Assembly: GCA_016187725.1 (NCBI GenBank)
Contig: JACPJE010000099.1
Coordinates: forward strand, 37,439 to 101,438
DNA length: 64,000 nt
From: Candidatus Latescibacterota bacterium
GTDB taxonomy: Bacteria; Latescibacterota; UBA2968; UBA8231
Direction: 5' to 3'
Shown here: positions 8,257 to 18,166 of the stretch, piece after piece
Layout of the letters: every line of letters starts with the position of its first letter
Position numbering within the stretch: position 1 is the first letter of the stretch
Made by a program: the position numbers and the translations under genes
The notes under the pieces: generated by a model
What the model saw: the letters and a program-made list of their open reading frames with translations, nothing else
Told to the model about the DNA's origin: nothing
Database searches by the model: none

Positions 8257-9294
8257 ATGACGGGCACGGCATCCAGTTCCTTCCTGCAAGCCTGTCAGGG
8301 CCAGGTTCCGGCCAGGCGCCCGGTATGGCTGATGCGCCAGGCCGGCCGCATCCTGAAGCCCTACCGCGAACTGCGGGAGAAAACCGGATCCATCCTGAAA
8401 CTCTTCAAGACCCCCGAACTGGCTGCCCAGGTCACGCTGATGCCGGTCGCCATGCTGGAGGTGGACGCGGCCATCCTCTTCGCCGACATCCTGACCCCGG
8501 TGGAGCCCATGGGCTGCCAGATAGATTTCGTCCCTGGACCGGTGTTTGCCAAACCAGTCCAGAGCCGCGCCGATATCGACGCCCTGAGCACCATCGATCC
8601 CCAGGCCCAGCTGCCCTATGTCCTGGAGACCATCCGCCTGGTCCGCCGGGCCCTGCCGCCGGGCATCCCCCTCATCGGCTTTGCCGGGGCGCCCTTCACC
8701 CTGGCCACCTATATGGTAGAGGGCGGCGGCGCCAAGGAATTCACCCGCTTCCGCCGCCTGCTCCACGCCGACCAGGGGGCGGCTGAGGCCCTGCTGGACA
8801 AGCTGACCGAAGTGACCATTCTCTACCTGAAGGCCCAGATCGCTGCCGGGACCCAGGCCGTGCAGCTCTTCGACACCTGGATCGGCGCCCTTTCGCCGGC
8901 CCTTTTCGCCCAGCTGGCCCTGCCCCGTCTACAGCGCATCTTCTCCGCCCTGGAGGGTTTGGGGGTCCCCCGGATCTATTACGCCAACGGGGCCGCCCAT
9001 TTCCTCGACCTGCTCCCCGGAACCGGGGCGGACGTGCTGGGGCTGGACTGGCGCGCTGATCTGGCCCAGGCCTTCCGCCTCTTTGGCGGGCGCATCCCCC
9101 TGCAGGGCAACATGGACCCCTGCGCCCTGTTCGCCGACCCTTCGGCCATCGCCGCCGAAGCCGAACGCATCCTGCGCCAGACCCGGGGACTGCCCCACGT
9201 CTTCAACCTGGGCCACGGGGTGCACCCAGACACGCCCTGCGACCATGTCAAACTGCTGGTGGACACGGTCCACGGCTACCACCCCTCAACCTGA
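8257..9294 (+). CDS. hemE: Uroporphyrinogen decarboxylase
   Basis: 345 aa, the normal length. Decarboxylates the four acetate side chains of uroporphyrinogen III to give coproporphyrinogen III in cytoplasmic haem synthesis. The signature RPVWLMRQAGR is at residues 21-31. The second signature GFAGAPFTLATYMVEGG, the active-site Asp region in LFADILTP, and the C-terminal NLGHGVHPDTP are all intact. This is a true HemE, unlike the remote UroD-fold protein at 38264-39346. Start ATG at 8257 has only a G-rich weak ribosome site. The small gene at 9306 follows after 11 nt and may be co-transcribed. No other haem genes are nearby. Confidence 0.96.
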   Translation: MTGTASSSFLQACQGQVPARRPVWLMRQAGRILKPYRELREKTGSILKLFKTPELAAQVTLMPVAMLEVDAAILFADILTPVEPMGCQIDFVPGPVFAKPVQSRADIDALSTIDPQAQLPYVLETIRLVRRALPPGIPLIGFAGAPFTLATYMVEGGGAKEFTRFRRLLHADQGAAEALLDKLTEVTILYLKAQIAAGTQAVQLFDTWIGALSPALFAQLALPRLQRIFSALEGLGVPRIYYANGAAHFLDLLPGTGADVLGLDWRADLAQAFRLFGGRIPLQGNMDPCALFADPSAIAAEAERILRQTRGLPHVFNLGHGVHPDTPCDHVKLLVDTVHGYHPST

Positions 9295-9305
9295 GAAGCA
9301 CCGCC

Positions 9306-9536
9306 ATGGATGCGATCGAGAAAGGCGTCACCCGCAGGCACACCTTCTTCTGCACCTCGCCCGAGCACCATATCCACGATCCCAGCAAGGTGGTCCAGAC
9401 CCAGCCCAGGGAGATCGTGGTCTTCGGCAAGAAGGTCCAGGGCTGGCTGGTCACCACCGAGGAGTCGGTGATCTCCAAGGTCATCCCCCTCGACGAATCC
9501 CTGCGCGGCGATATCGTGCTCCACGACCCGGAATAG
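9306..9536 (+). CDS. Small hypothetical protein (76 aa)
   Basis: A 76-aa acidic-to-neutral protein with no recognised domain, signal peptide or membrane segment. It has one His/Cys-containing stretch (FFCTSPEHHIHD, residues 14-25) that could bind a metal, and an otherwise beta-rich pattern (REIVVFGKKVQGWLV). It begins 11 nt after hemE in the same direction with ATG at 9306 and a poor ribosome site, so it is probably translated with hemE. The amino-acid pattern looks like a real protein, but function is unknown. Confidence 0.55.
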   Translation: MDAIEKGVTRRHTFFCTSPEHHIHDPSKVVQTQPREIVVFGKKVQGWLVTTEESVISKVIPLDESLRGDIVLHDPE

Positions 9537-9559
9537 CGCCCTTTTCCCCGGCAGGCGGC

Positions 9560-10039
9560 TCACCTGCCCAGGGTGAGCCGCTCTCCCCGCCATTCTCCCA
9601 GCTGGCGGGGCGGATCTTCCCACTCCTCCCCCGGCGCCGTGAACTGGCCCCGGAAATCCTCCTCGGCGCTGAAGCGGGGCCACAATTCCGGAAACTCCTC
9701 CTGGATCAGTTCGCTGACCTGCTGGCGAATGCCCCGGGCGTGGTAGGCCAGCACCTTTTCCTTCTCCCCAAGCCCGGCTTCCTCCAGGTGCTGGGCCATC
9801 CCGCTGCTGGCGCTGAAGGTGAAGACCACCCCCTCGGGCTTGAGATCGAGGTGGATGCGGTAGGCGGGATAACTCAGCTTCAAGCCCAGCACCTCCAGGC
9901 GCAGGCGCAGCCAGTCTCCCTGGCTGACGCTGCGGGTCAGGTTCAGATCGGCCCGGTCGAGTTCCGCCCAGGCCGGCAAAGCGCCCAGGCTGCCGATGAG
10001 CAAAACCCAGGACCACAGGCGGATGGCGCGGCTGGACAT
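9560..10039 (-). CDS. Exported hypothetical protein
   Basis: 159 aa with a clear Sec signal peptide (hydrophobic core about residues 7-20, cleavage likely after ALPAWA, near 25). The mature part is mixed alpha/beta with no cysteine, so probably a soluble periplasmic protein. I recognise no family. Start ATG 10039 is preceded by a good AGGAGGGA ribosome site. It sits only 14 nt downstream of an intrinsic terminator that closes the ferredoxin-oxidoreductase operon, so it either has a promoter overlapping that hairpin or lives on read-through. It converges with the hemE strand. Confidence 0.65.
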   Translation of the reverse strand: MSSRAIRLWSWVLLIGSLGALPAWAELDRADLNLTRSVSQGDWLRLRLEVLGLKLSYPAYRIHLDLKPEGVVFTFSASSGMAQHLEEAGLGEKEKVLAYHARGIRQQVSELIQEEFPELWPRFSAEEDFRGQFTAPGEEWEDPPRQLGEWRGERLTLGR

Positions 10040-10053
10040 GGTTCCCTCCTCTC

Positions 10054-10091
10054 AAAAAAAAACGAGGCCGGCCCTGAAGGCCTGCTCCTCG
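10054..10091 (-). terminator. Intrinsic terminator after the kor operon
   Basis: On the minus strand a GC-rich hairpin (CGAGG ... CCTCG outer arms, inner AGGCC/GGCC pairing) is followed by nine T. It lies between the zinc-ribbon/CBS gene and the exported protein gene. Confidence 0.8.
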
Positions 10092-10120
10092 CGGGTGCGT
10101 CGCGGTCAGTTCCGAACCCC

Positions 10121-10657
10121 TCAGGGAGTCCGGGCAAAGCTCTCTTCGATGTAGCAGACGATGTCGCGAAAGGAGATGATGCCCACCGGCCGACCCTGCT
10201 CGTCCACCAGGGGCACGTGGCGAAAACCGTGCAGGCCCATCAGGTGCAGAGCGCGGTCGACGGTGTCGGTGATCTTCAGGGTCGTGGGCCTGGGGGTCAT
10301 CAGGCTCTCGATGGGAATAGGGTCCAGATCCTCGATCAGCCCGGCAACCCGGTAGAGCACATCCCGTTCGGTGAAGATCCCCACCAACCTCCCCTGCGCG
10401 TCGCTGATCAGCACGCAGCCCACGTTCCTGCCCTTGAGCAGGGTGACGGCTTCGGCCAGCGAAGCGCTCCGGGGCAGGCACTCGGGCCGTCGCGGCTTGA
10501 GGACCTGCAGGGTTTGGGTCAGGGCATTGTGCCCGTGCTCCCCCTCCAGATGCTCCTCGCGGACCAGGCTGTGACCGCACTCGGCACAGGCATCGACCCC
10601 GGCGATATTCTCGTGGCCGCAGGCCAGGCAGAGCACCGGCGCCGGCACGGAGGCCAT
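10121..10657 (-). CDS. Zinc-ribbon protein with CBS domain pair
   Basis: 178 aa. An N-terminal zinc ribbon (CLACG at 10-14 and CAECG at 24-28) is followed by a tandem CBS pair (about 55-110 and 115-172, with VGCVLISDAQGRLVGIFTERDVL and HVPLVDEQGRPVGIISFRDIV). Such pairs bind adenine nucleotides and usually regulate a partner protein. It starts 1 nt after the korB stop, so it is co-translated with the 2-oxoacid:ferredoxin oxidoreductase and is a plausible energy-state regulator of that enzyme (inference). A second, shorter CBS protein heads the same operon. Confidence 0.85.
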   Translation of the reverse strand: MASVPAPVLCLACGHENIAGVDACAECGHSLVREEHLEGEHGHNALTQTLQVLKPRRPECLPRSASLAEAVTLLKGRNVGCVLISDAQGRLVGIFTERDVLYRVAGLIEDLDPIPIESLMTPRPTTLKITDTVDRALHLMGLHGFRHVPLVDEQGRPVGIISFRDIVCYIEESFARTP

Positions 10658-10658
10658 C

Positions 10659-11681
10659 TCACTCCACCTCCCACAGGTCGCTGCTGCGATAGAGCTTTCC
10701 CAACTGGCCCGGCCCCAACTTCTCGATGGCCTGCGCCACCTGAATGTCGACCAGGCCGTCGTAGGTGGGACGCCTCACCTCGCGCAACACCCCAAAGGGC
10801 AGGGGGAAGTGGGGGTTCTCCATCCGGCTGAGCATGTAGGCGTAACTGGTGTTCTGCAAACCGGTCTGGTGGACCAGCAATTGGCTGCCGGCAGTGCCCT
10901 TGCCCAGGGTGACTACCTCGGCCTCGAAGCCCTTCATGCGCAATCCCTTGTCGCGGTTCTTGCCGAAGACCAGGGGCTGACCTTCTTCGAGGAAGAGCAC
11001 ATTCTCTTCGCGCAGTTCGGGGTCGGTGGTGTGATCCCAGGCGTTCTGGTTGTAGACCACGCAGGTCTGGAAGATCTCGACAAAGGCCGACCCCTTGTGC
11101 CGGGCCGCGCGGCTGAGCACCTCGCTCAGGTGCTTGGTGTTGGTGTCCTGGGTGCGGGCCACAAAGGTGGCTTCGGCCCCCAGGGCCACCGAGAGCGGGT
11201 TGAAGGCGTAGTCGATGGACCCCATCGGCGTGGTCTTGGTGCGGTGGCCAGGCAGCGAAGTGGGCGAATACTGCCCCTTGGTCAGGCCGTAGATGCGGTT
11301 GTTGAAGAGGATGATTTTCAGATCTACGTTGCGGCGCAGGCAGTGCAGCAGGTGGTTGCCGCCGATGGAAAGGCCGTCGCCGTCGCCGGTGATCACCCAG
11401 ACGCTCAATTCGGGATTGGCCAGCTTGAGCCCGGTGGCCAGGGTGGGCGCCCGGCCGTGGATGGAGTGGATGCCATAGGTGTTCATGTAATAGGGGAAAC
11501 GGCTCGAACAACCGATCCCCGAGATGAAGACGATCTGCTCGCGGGGAACGCCGGCCTCGGGGAGGATCTTCTGCATCTGCGCCAGGATGGCGTAATCCCC
11601 GCACCCCGGGCACCAGCGCACATCCTGGTCCGAAACAAAGTCCTTGCGGGTCAGTTTGGGCGCTGCCACAGCTTCTACCAT
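10659..11681 (-). CDS. korB: 2-oxoacid:ferredoxin oxidoreductase beta subunit
   Basis: 340-aa thiamin-diphosphate-binding subunit. Together with the alpha/gamma protein encoded just upstream it oxidatively decarboxylates a 2-oxoacid (2-oxoglutarate most likely) to an acyl-CoA, reducing ferredoxin. CPGCGD at 24-29 supplies iron-sulfur ligands with Cys58. The ThDP motif GDGDGLSIGG starts at residue 99 and ends with NN at 127-128. GLTKGQYSPTS is a beta-subunit hallmark. ATG 11681 follows the alpha gene by 40 nt. Substrate choice (2-oxoglutarate against pyruvate or others) is by overall similarity only. Confidence 0.93.
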   Translation of the reverse strand: MVEAVAAPKLTRKDFVSDQDVRWCPGCGDYAILAQMQKILPEAGVPREQIVFISGIGCSSRFPYYMNTYGIHSIHGRAPTLATGLKLANPELSVWVITGDGDGLSIGGNHLLHCLRRNVDLKIILFNNRIYGLTKGQYSPTSLPGHRTKTTPMGSIDYAFNPLSVALGAEATFVARTQDTNTKHLSEVLSRAARHKGSAFVEIFQTCVVYNQNAWDHTTDPELREENVLFLEEGQPLVFGKNRDKGLRMKGFEAEVVTLGKGTAGSQLLVHQTGLQNTSYAYMLSRMENPHFPLPFGVLREVRRPTYDGLVDIQVAQAIEKLGPGQLGKLYRSSDLWEVE

Positions 11682-11721
11682 CGGTATCTCTCCTCTGTCA
11701 TCACCTGGTCAATGCATTTCC

Positions 11722-13584
<1,863 letters not shown>

Positions 13585-13673
13585 CAACTGCTTTCCTCCT
13601 GTGGAAAAACGGAATTACCACCCCGCAGCCGGGGCGCCTGGTGAACCGGAAAAACCCCGCGACGCGCCAAGGG

Positions 13674-14144
13674 TCATGCCCCCTCCCTGGTGCGGGGGAT
13701 CAGGTCCGGATCTGGGGGCAGGTTGTAAATGGCGCGGGGAAAGCGGTCCGCCAGGAAACGGATGATGGCCTGTTGCGAAACATTGCCGGCGATGTTGCCG
13801 GCGCGGTCCAGCACCGGGACGTTCCGGTAGTGGCCCTGGGTCATCATCCGCAGGGCGGTGCTGATCGGCTCATCGGGAAAAAGGGTTTGGGGATCGGGGG
13901 TCATGAACTGATCGAGGGGATGGTGCCAGAGGGCGGGGAGATCCGCCACCTTGAGGAGGACGTCGCGCTCGGTGAAGATGCCCCGCAGCCGGCCTTTCTG
14001 GTCTTGGACCAGCGCGGTGCTCACCCGCGCATGGCGCATCAAACCCAGGGCCTGGAGGACCGTGGTGCCACTGGGAATCCCCACATAGGCGCTGAGGTCG
14101 AGGCGGGAGAGCTTTTCTTTTTGGAGGGCTTGTTCGGCATTCAT
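13674..14144 (-). CDS. CBS domain pair protein
   Basis: 156 aa from ATG 14144 (a GTG four codons upstream is possible). Two CBS motifs cover almost the whole protein: about 20-75 (STALVQDQKGRLRGIFTERDVL) and 85-140 (NVPVLDRAGNIAGNVSQQAII). It heads the korAB operon, 89 nt before korA. The operon therefore has a CBS protein at each end, this one without a zinc ribbon. Likely nucleotide sensor acting on KorAB or its transcription; no enzymatic domain is present. Confidence 0.85.
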   Translation of the reverse strand: MNAEQALQKEKLSRLDLSAYVGIPSGTTVLQALGLMRHARVSTALVQDQKGRLRGIFTERDVLLKVADLPALWHHPLDQFMTPDPQTLFPDEPISTALRMMTQGHYRNVPVLDRAGNIAGNVSQQAIIRFLADRFPRAIYNLPPDPDLIPRTREGA

Positions 14145-14246
14145 GACCGCTGCCACCCCATCCCTCGCAAACCCCTTGTTATCTGGACTTCAATCAAATG
14201 GCAAAACTGTAATTCCCTCAAGAATATACAGGGATCATTGCTCCCG

Positions 14247-16385
14247 TCAAGCACCTGGTCCGGGTCCAGATCTCACCCGCTGGCCGGGACGGACCTCGAC
14301 CACCCAGTCCGCAGCCCCGATCAGCGCCGGATGGTGGGTTTCCACCACCACCGAGGTTCCCCGGTCTCTGAGGTCCTCCAGGATCTGGAGCAGCTGCAGC
14401 AGATCGCGCGGGTGTCCGCCTGCTTCGGGGTGCTGGAGCACCAGCAGTTCGCGCGCCCCGGCCCGCTTCAACTCTCCGGCCAGCTGCAATCTCAACCCTT
14501 CAGCGGTCCCCAGCCGGCCACAGGCCTCCCCCAACTGGCGATGGCCCAGACCGCAGTCCAGGGCCGCCTGCAGCGTCTCCCCCACCTGGGGCACCCCCCT
14601 GAAGTGATGGGCGGCCCTGGTCACGGGCAGTTCCAGCACCTGGGACAAGGTCAGGCCGCGCCAGGTGAAGGCCAGGGCCTCGGGTCGGAACCTCCGCCCT
14701 TCACAGGCCGGGCAGTCCAGCGATACATCGTCGAGGAACTCCAGGTCGCAGCGCAGCGCTCCGGTGCCCTCGCAGGTGGGGCAACGCCCTCCCGGGCGGT
14801 CCAGCATGAACCACGCCCTCCCATATCCCTGCTGGCCAGCCCCGGCCGTTTCGGCGTACAGGCCCGCCACCCCCTCGAAGATCCCCAGATAGGCGAGCAG
14901 GGATTTTTCTCCACTCCCCTCCAGCCGGCCGATCTCCGCGGCCCGCTGTATTCCCGGCCGACCCTCCACCAGGACTAGTCCACCCCGTCTGGCATGCAGC
15001 CCTGGGAGCAATACCCGGCGCAGCAGCGCGGTCTTGCCCCCTCCTGTGGGCCCGCACAGGCAGACCCATCGTCCCAGGGGCAGCCGCCATTCCCCCCCTG
15101 CCTCCTGCACCCGCAGCCAGCGCGTGGGCGGCCCGGGCCGGGTGCGGCGCTCCGGCGGCAGGGGGAGTTGCCAAACCGGAACTCGGGTCACCCGGCCCTC
15201 TGCGCATTCCAAAAGCAGCCCGGCTGCCCTCACCAGGGCCGGGGTATGGTCGAGGACCACGGCGGTGCTGCCCTGGGCCACCAGGCGCAACAGCCCTTTG
15301 GCCAGGGCTTCCTGGCCCCTGGAATCCAGACCCCGGCTGGGGGAATCGAAGAGATAGAGGATGCCGGTCAGGCCCAGGCTCAGGCACGAGGCCAGTTGCA
15401 GCCCCTGCTGCTCCCCCGTGGACAACTGGTCCACGGGCCGTCCCAGGGGCAGATGGCCCAGCCCCAGGGCCTGGGCCTCTGCCAGGGTCCGGCACAGCGC
15501 TTGGCTGCCTTCCACCGCGGCTAGAAACTCCAGGAGTTGATCCACCTGTTTGTCGGCCAGTTCCCGGGTGCTCCATCCTTTGAATACCACCTGGACCGGC
15601 GGCTGGGAGCCCGGAACCAGGTCCTCGGCATTCAACTCGGGAAAGCGCGTCCCGCACTGGCGGCAGCTCAACTGCTGGTTCAACCACACTTCTCTGTTGC
15701 TCTGGACCCCGGCGAACAGGCTCAGCCCTCTGGCCAGGGTCCTGGCCTGGCGGCAGGCTTCTGTCAGGCGGCTGCGGTGGGCCTGGTCGGCATTCACCCG
15801 GTCCACCACCACCTCGCCGGGTCCCTCTGCCAGCCCCTCGCCATCCAGCCGGCGGACCTCTCCGCCCAGACGGACCCGCAGGAATCCGGCCCGGCGCAAC
15901 TCCTCCCGCACCGGGTCGCCCAGCTCCGAGGGCGCCAGGACCAAGCAGGGCTCGCCGGCAAAAAACGCGATCGCCTCTTCGACGGCCATTTCCGGAGTCA
16001 AAGCCAGACACTGCCCGCCGCAGGCCGGACAGCGGCGCTCCCCCCTTTCCAGCCACAGCCGGCCCAGGAGACCCTCTATATTCAGTGAACCCGCCACCTT
16101 CTCCCGCTGCCGCGGCCGGCCGTCCAGGTAGAGTGCCGGAGGCAGACCGCGCACCTGCTCCACCTCGACCTGCGCCCCTCCTCCCAGGGTTTCCCGCTCA
16201 AAGGCCGAAAGCACCTGGGCGTACCGGCGCCGGCTCTCGGTGTAGAGCACCTGGAAAGCCAACTCCCGGCTCCCGGACCCTTCCTGCCCGAGCAGGCAGA
16301 TCAATTCCCCCAGGGGCAACTCCAGGTCTACCTGGCGCAGGGGTCCTTCGCTGGCGCCCCGGATACTGATGAACTGTCCGGACAT
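14247..16385 (-). CDS. Degenerate UvrA-like ABC ATPase
   Basis: 712 aa, about three quarters of UvrA (about 940). UvrA binds damaged DNA with two ABC ATPase modules and zinc fingers. Here module 1 has a spoiled Walker A (GQEGSGSREL, 34-43: no Lys), a near-normal signature LSTGEQQG (321-328) and a Walker B ending FDSP (346-349) instead of DEP. Module 2 has a good Walker A (GPTGGGKT, 445-452), but its signature and Walker B are unrecognisable (LAGELKRAG, LLVLQHPEAGG). Cys pairs survive (CPACGG at 119-124, CRQC at 241-244, CPTCEGTG and CPACEG near 565 and 590). Start ATG 16385 shares one base with the stop of an upstream fragment. Probably not a functional repair ATPase; maybe a DNA-binding or regulatory paralogue. 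Confidence 0.8.
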   Translation of the reverse strand: MSGQFISIRGASEGPLRQVDLELPLGELICLLGQEGSGSRELAFQVLYTESRRRYAQVLSAFERETLGGGAQVEVEQVRGLPPALYLDGRPRQREKVAGSLNIEGLLGRLWLERGERRCPACGGQCLALTPEMAVEEAIAFFAGEPCLVLAPSELGDPVREELRRAGFLRVRLGGEVRRLDGEGLAEGPGEVVVDRVNADQAHRSRLTEACRQARTLARGLSLFAGVQSNREVWLNQQLSCRQCGTRFPELNAEDLVPGSQPPVQVVFKGWSTRELADKQVDQLLEFLAAVEGSQALCRTLAEAQALGLGHLPLGRPVDQLSTGEQQGLQLASCLSLGLTGILYLFDSPSRGLDSRGQEALAKGLLRLVAQGSTAVVLDHTPALVRAAGLLLECAEGRVTRVPVWQLPLPPERRTRPGPPTRWLRVQEAGGEWRLPLGRWVCLCGPTGGGKTALLRRVLLPGLHARRGGLVLVEGRPGIQRAAEIGRLEGSGEKSLLAYLGIFEGVAGLYAETAGAGQQGYGRAWFMLDRPGGRCPTCEGTGALRCDLEFLDDVSLDCPACEGRRFRPEALAFTWRGLTLSQVLELPVTRAAHHFRGVPQVGETLQAALDCGLGHRQLGEACGRLGTAEGLRLQLAGELKRAGARELLVLQHPEAGGHPRDLLQLLQILEDLRDRGTSVVVETHHPALIGAADWVVEVRPGQRVRSGPGPGA

Positions 16386-16636
16386 CAATTCCCCCTGGCT
16401 GCCGATCCGAGGAAGGCCAACAGATAAGGATAGGGGGGATTCGTGAAAAACACCCCCTCGGTCCACCCCTTTCCGGCCAGCAGGGATCTGGCCTGCCGGT
16501 CGTAGAATTCCGAATCCAGCAGGAGCACCTCGGCCAGGGGGGTCGAGCTGGCTTGCAGCGCATAAGCCAGGCGCAAAACCAAGGCCAGGAACAGGATACC
16601 CATCAGGATGGGATCGCGGCGCAGGAAGGCGAACAT
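16385..16636 (-). pseudogene. N-terminal fragment of a GT-C membrane glycosyltransferase
   Basis: 83 aa. A first membrane helix (about residues 9-28) is followed by LLDSEFYDRQARSLLAGKGW and FFTNPPYPYLLAF, the first luminal loop of PMT/ArnT-type (GT39/GT83) glycosyltransferases, which normally run to 500 aa or more. The sequence stops abruptly at a TGA overlapping the UvrA-like ATG (TGATG). Most of the enzyme, including all later helices, is gone. It may survive only as a leader ORF coupling translation to the UvrA-like gene. Confidence 0.6.
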
Positions 16637-16867
16637 CTCCTCAGAGCGGCTGGAAGGCCTGGTTTTGCATGGGAATTCAGTCTGGTATGAATAAATAAAA
16701 CTTGACGGAGTGCTCTTAATTATTTATATCGCAGTATTAGAGAATTTTATCATGCCGCCGACCTTTCCAGCGCTTTTTCAGCTTCCGCCTCCGCTGTTCC
16801 ACCGGGACCTCCTGGTCCCGGTTCTTCCCTATCCAGCCCCCTCAACTCCCCAGGCAACAGGTGAACT
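16637..16867. promoter_or_regulatory. AT-rich divergent promoter region before sigma factor gene
   Basis: On the plus strand TTGACG (16702-16707) and TATATC (16725-16730) are spaced by 17 nt, a housekeeping-type promoter for the sigma gene. That predicts a leader of about 130 nt. AGGTGA lies just before the ATG at 16868. The minus strand must drive the glycosyltransferase fragment and UvrA-like gene, but no clear pair was found there. Confidence 0.5.
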
Positions 16868-17713
16868 ATGCCAGAATCCCTGCACGATAGAGAGGATCTC
16901 CTCAACCTCTACTTCAACGATATCACCGACTCCAAACCCCTCTCGCGCGAGCGGGAGGTCGAGTTGGCGGCCCAGATCGAAAAAGGTGATCTGGATGCCC
17001 GCGACGAACTGGTGCAGGCCAATCTGCGCTTCGTGGTCGACGTGGCCAAGCACTACCAGAACCGCGGTCTCTCCCTCTCCGACCTGATCAGCGCCGGGAA
17101 CCTGGGCCTGCTGACGGCGGCCGAACGCTTCGACGGGACCCGGGGCTACAAGTTCATCTCCTACGCGGTGTGGTGGATCAGGCAATCCATTCTCCAGGCC
17201 CTGGCCGAACACGCCCGCACCGTGCGCCTGCCCCTCAACAAGCTGAGCCTGCTGCGGGATATCGCCGAAACCGCCCGCCAATTGGGCCAGGGCCGCGAGA
17301 GCGAGCCGGACGTGGAGGAGATCGCCGCCCAGCTGGACATCTCCACCAAGGAAGTGGTGGATACCATGCTCAGCGCCCGCTCGGTCTGTTCCCTGGACGA
17401 GGCCTTTGAACACGACGACGAGCGCAACCTGCTCGACACCCTGGCCGACACCCGCCAGGAATCCCCGGACAGCAGCATCTTGCGCACCTCGGCCAGGGAG
17501 CAGGTGGACAAGGTCCTCGACTGTCTGGATGACCGGGAGCGCTATGTCATCCTGCGCTACTTCGGCCTGGACGGCAACGAAGCCCTGACCCTGGACCAGA
17601 TAGGAAACCTGTTAGGGGTGACCCGCGAACGCATCCGCCAGATCAAGGAACGGGCCCTGGGCCGCTTGCGCCACCCCTTGCGCGCCCAGAGCCTCAAAGC
17701 CCTGGCAGAGTGA
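16868..17713 (+). CDS. RNA polymerase primary-type sigma factor (sigma-70 family)
   Basis: 281-aa sigma factor. Region 1.2 (DLLNLYFNDI), region 2 (NLRFVVDVAKHYQNRG, ISAGNLGLLTAAERFD, FISYAVWWIRQSI), region 3 (VRLPLNKLSLLRDI) and region 4 with its helix-turn-helix (LTLDQIGNLLGVTRERIRQI) are complete. Region 1.1 and the large non-conserved insert of E. coli RpoD are absent, as in compact primary sigmas of many FCB-group bacteria and in RpoS-like factors. It should recognise -35/-10 promoters of the kind seen at 5634 and 58199. Its stop overlaps the GTG of the following gene by 4 nt. Confidence 0.92.
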   Translation: MPESLHDREDLLNLYFNDITDSKPLSREREVELAAQIEKGDLDARDELVQANLRFVVDVAKHYQNRGLSLSDLISAGNLGLLTAAERFDGTRGYKFISYAVWWIRQSILQALAEHARTVRLPLNKLSLLRDIAETARQLGQGRESEPDVEEIAAQLDISTKEVVDTMLSARSVCSLDEAFEHDDERNLLDTLADTRQESPDSSILRTSAREQVDKVLDCLDDRERYVILRYFGLDGNEALTLDQIGNLLGVTRERIRQIKERALGRLRHPLRAQSLKALAE

Positions 17714-18166
17714 CCGTGCGCCTGCTGGCAGCGCTCCTCCTGCTGGCGCTGCCAGCAGGCGCGGCACCCTTCTCCCACGCCCTCTTCGACCAGGTGCTGC
17801 AAGCGCAGGTCGACCCAGAGGGCTGGGTGGATTACCCTCATCTGAAGATTGTTCGCACTGCCCTGGAGGCGTACGTGGACAGCCTGGGCAAATCCAGCCC
17901 GCGCAGCCATCCTGCCCTTTTCCCCCCCCCAGCACGAACTGGCTTACTGGATCAACGCGTACAACGCCTTTGTGCTCAGGGGAGTGATCGATGGGTACCC
18001 GGTGTCCCGGGTCGACGAACTGGGGGGCTCGGCTGCCCCCACCCTGATCGATTACCTGCTGCTCTACCTGCCCGCCACCCAAGCGGACCTGCTGCGCCAG
18101 CAACCCGGGATGGAGATCGTCTTCATCCAGTACGACTGGACCCTCAACGACCGACCTGTCAAGTAA
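17710..18166 (+). pseudogene. DUF547 family exported protein, frameshifted and internally deleted
   Basis: The GTG at 17710 starts a signal peptide (LLAALLLLALPAGA) and the first part of a DUF547 protein. At a run of nine C (17922-17930) the family sequence switches to another frame, which then gives HELAYWINAYNAFVLRGVI, the family's best-known motif. It jumps directly to IDYLLLYLPA and FIQYDWTLND, the usual C-terminal end. The Cys-containing centre that I remember as normally present (about 80 residues) is missing. The gene therefore carries both a homopolymer frameshift and an apparent internal deletion. It overlaps the sigma gene by 4 nt. Confidence 0.65.
17922..17930 (+). repeat. Nine-cytosine homopolymer at the frameshift
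   Basis: C9 directly at the point where the DUF547 reading frame changes. One base fewer or two more would join the N-terminal and INAYNA-bearing frames. Candidate slippage tract or sequencing error. Confidence 0.8.

Noticed and set aside
8199..8786. Coding frames overlapping hemE on either strand
   Set aside because: They lie inside hemE, whose motifs are complete; the alternatives are Pro/Arg/Gly-rich shadow translations.
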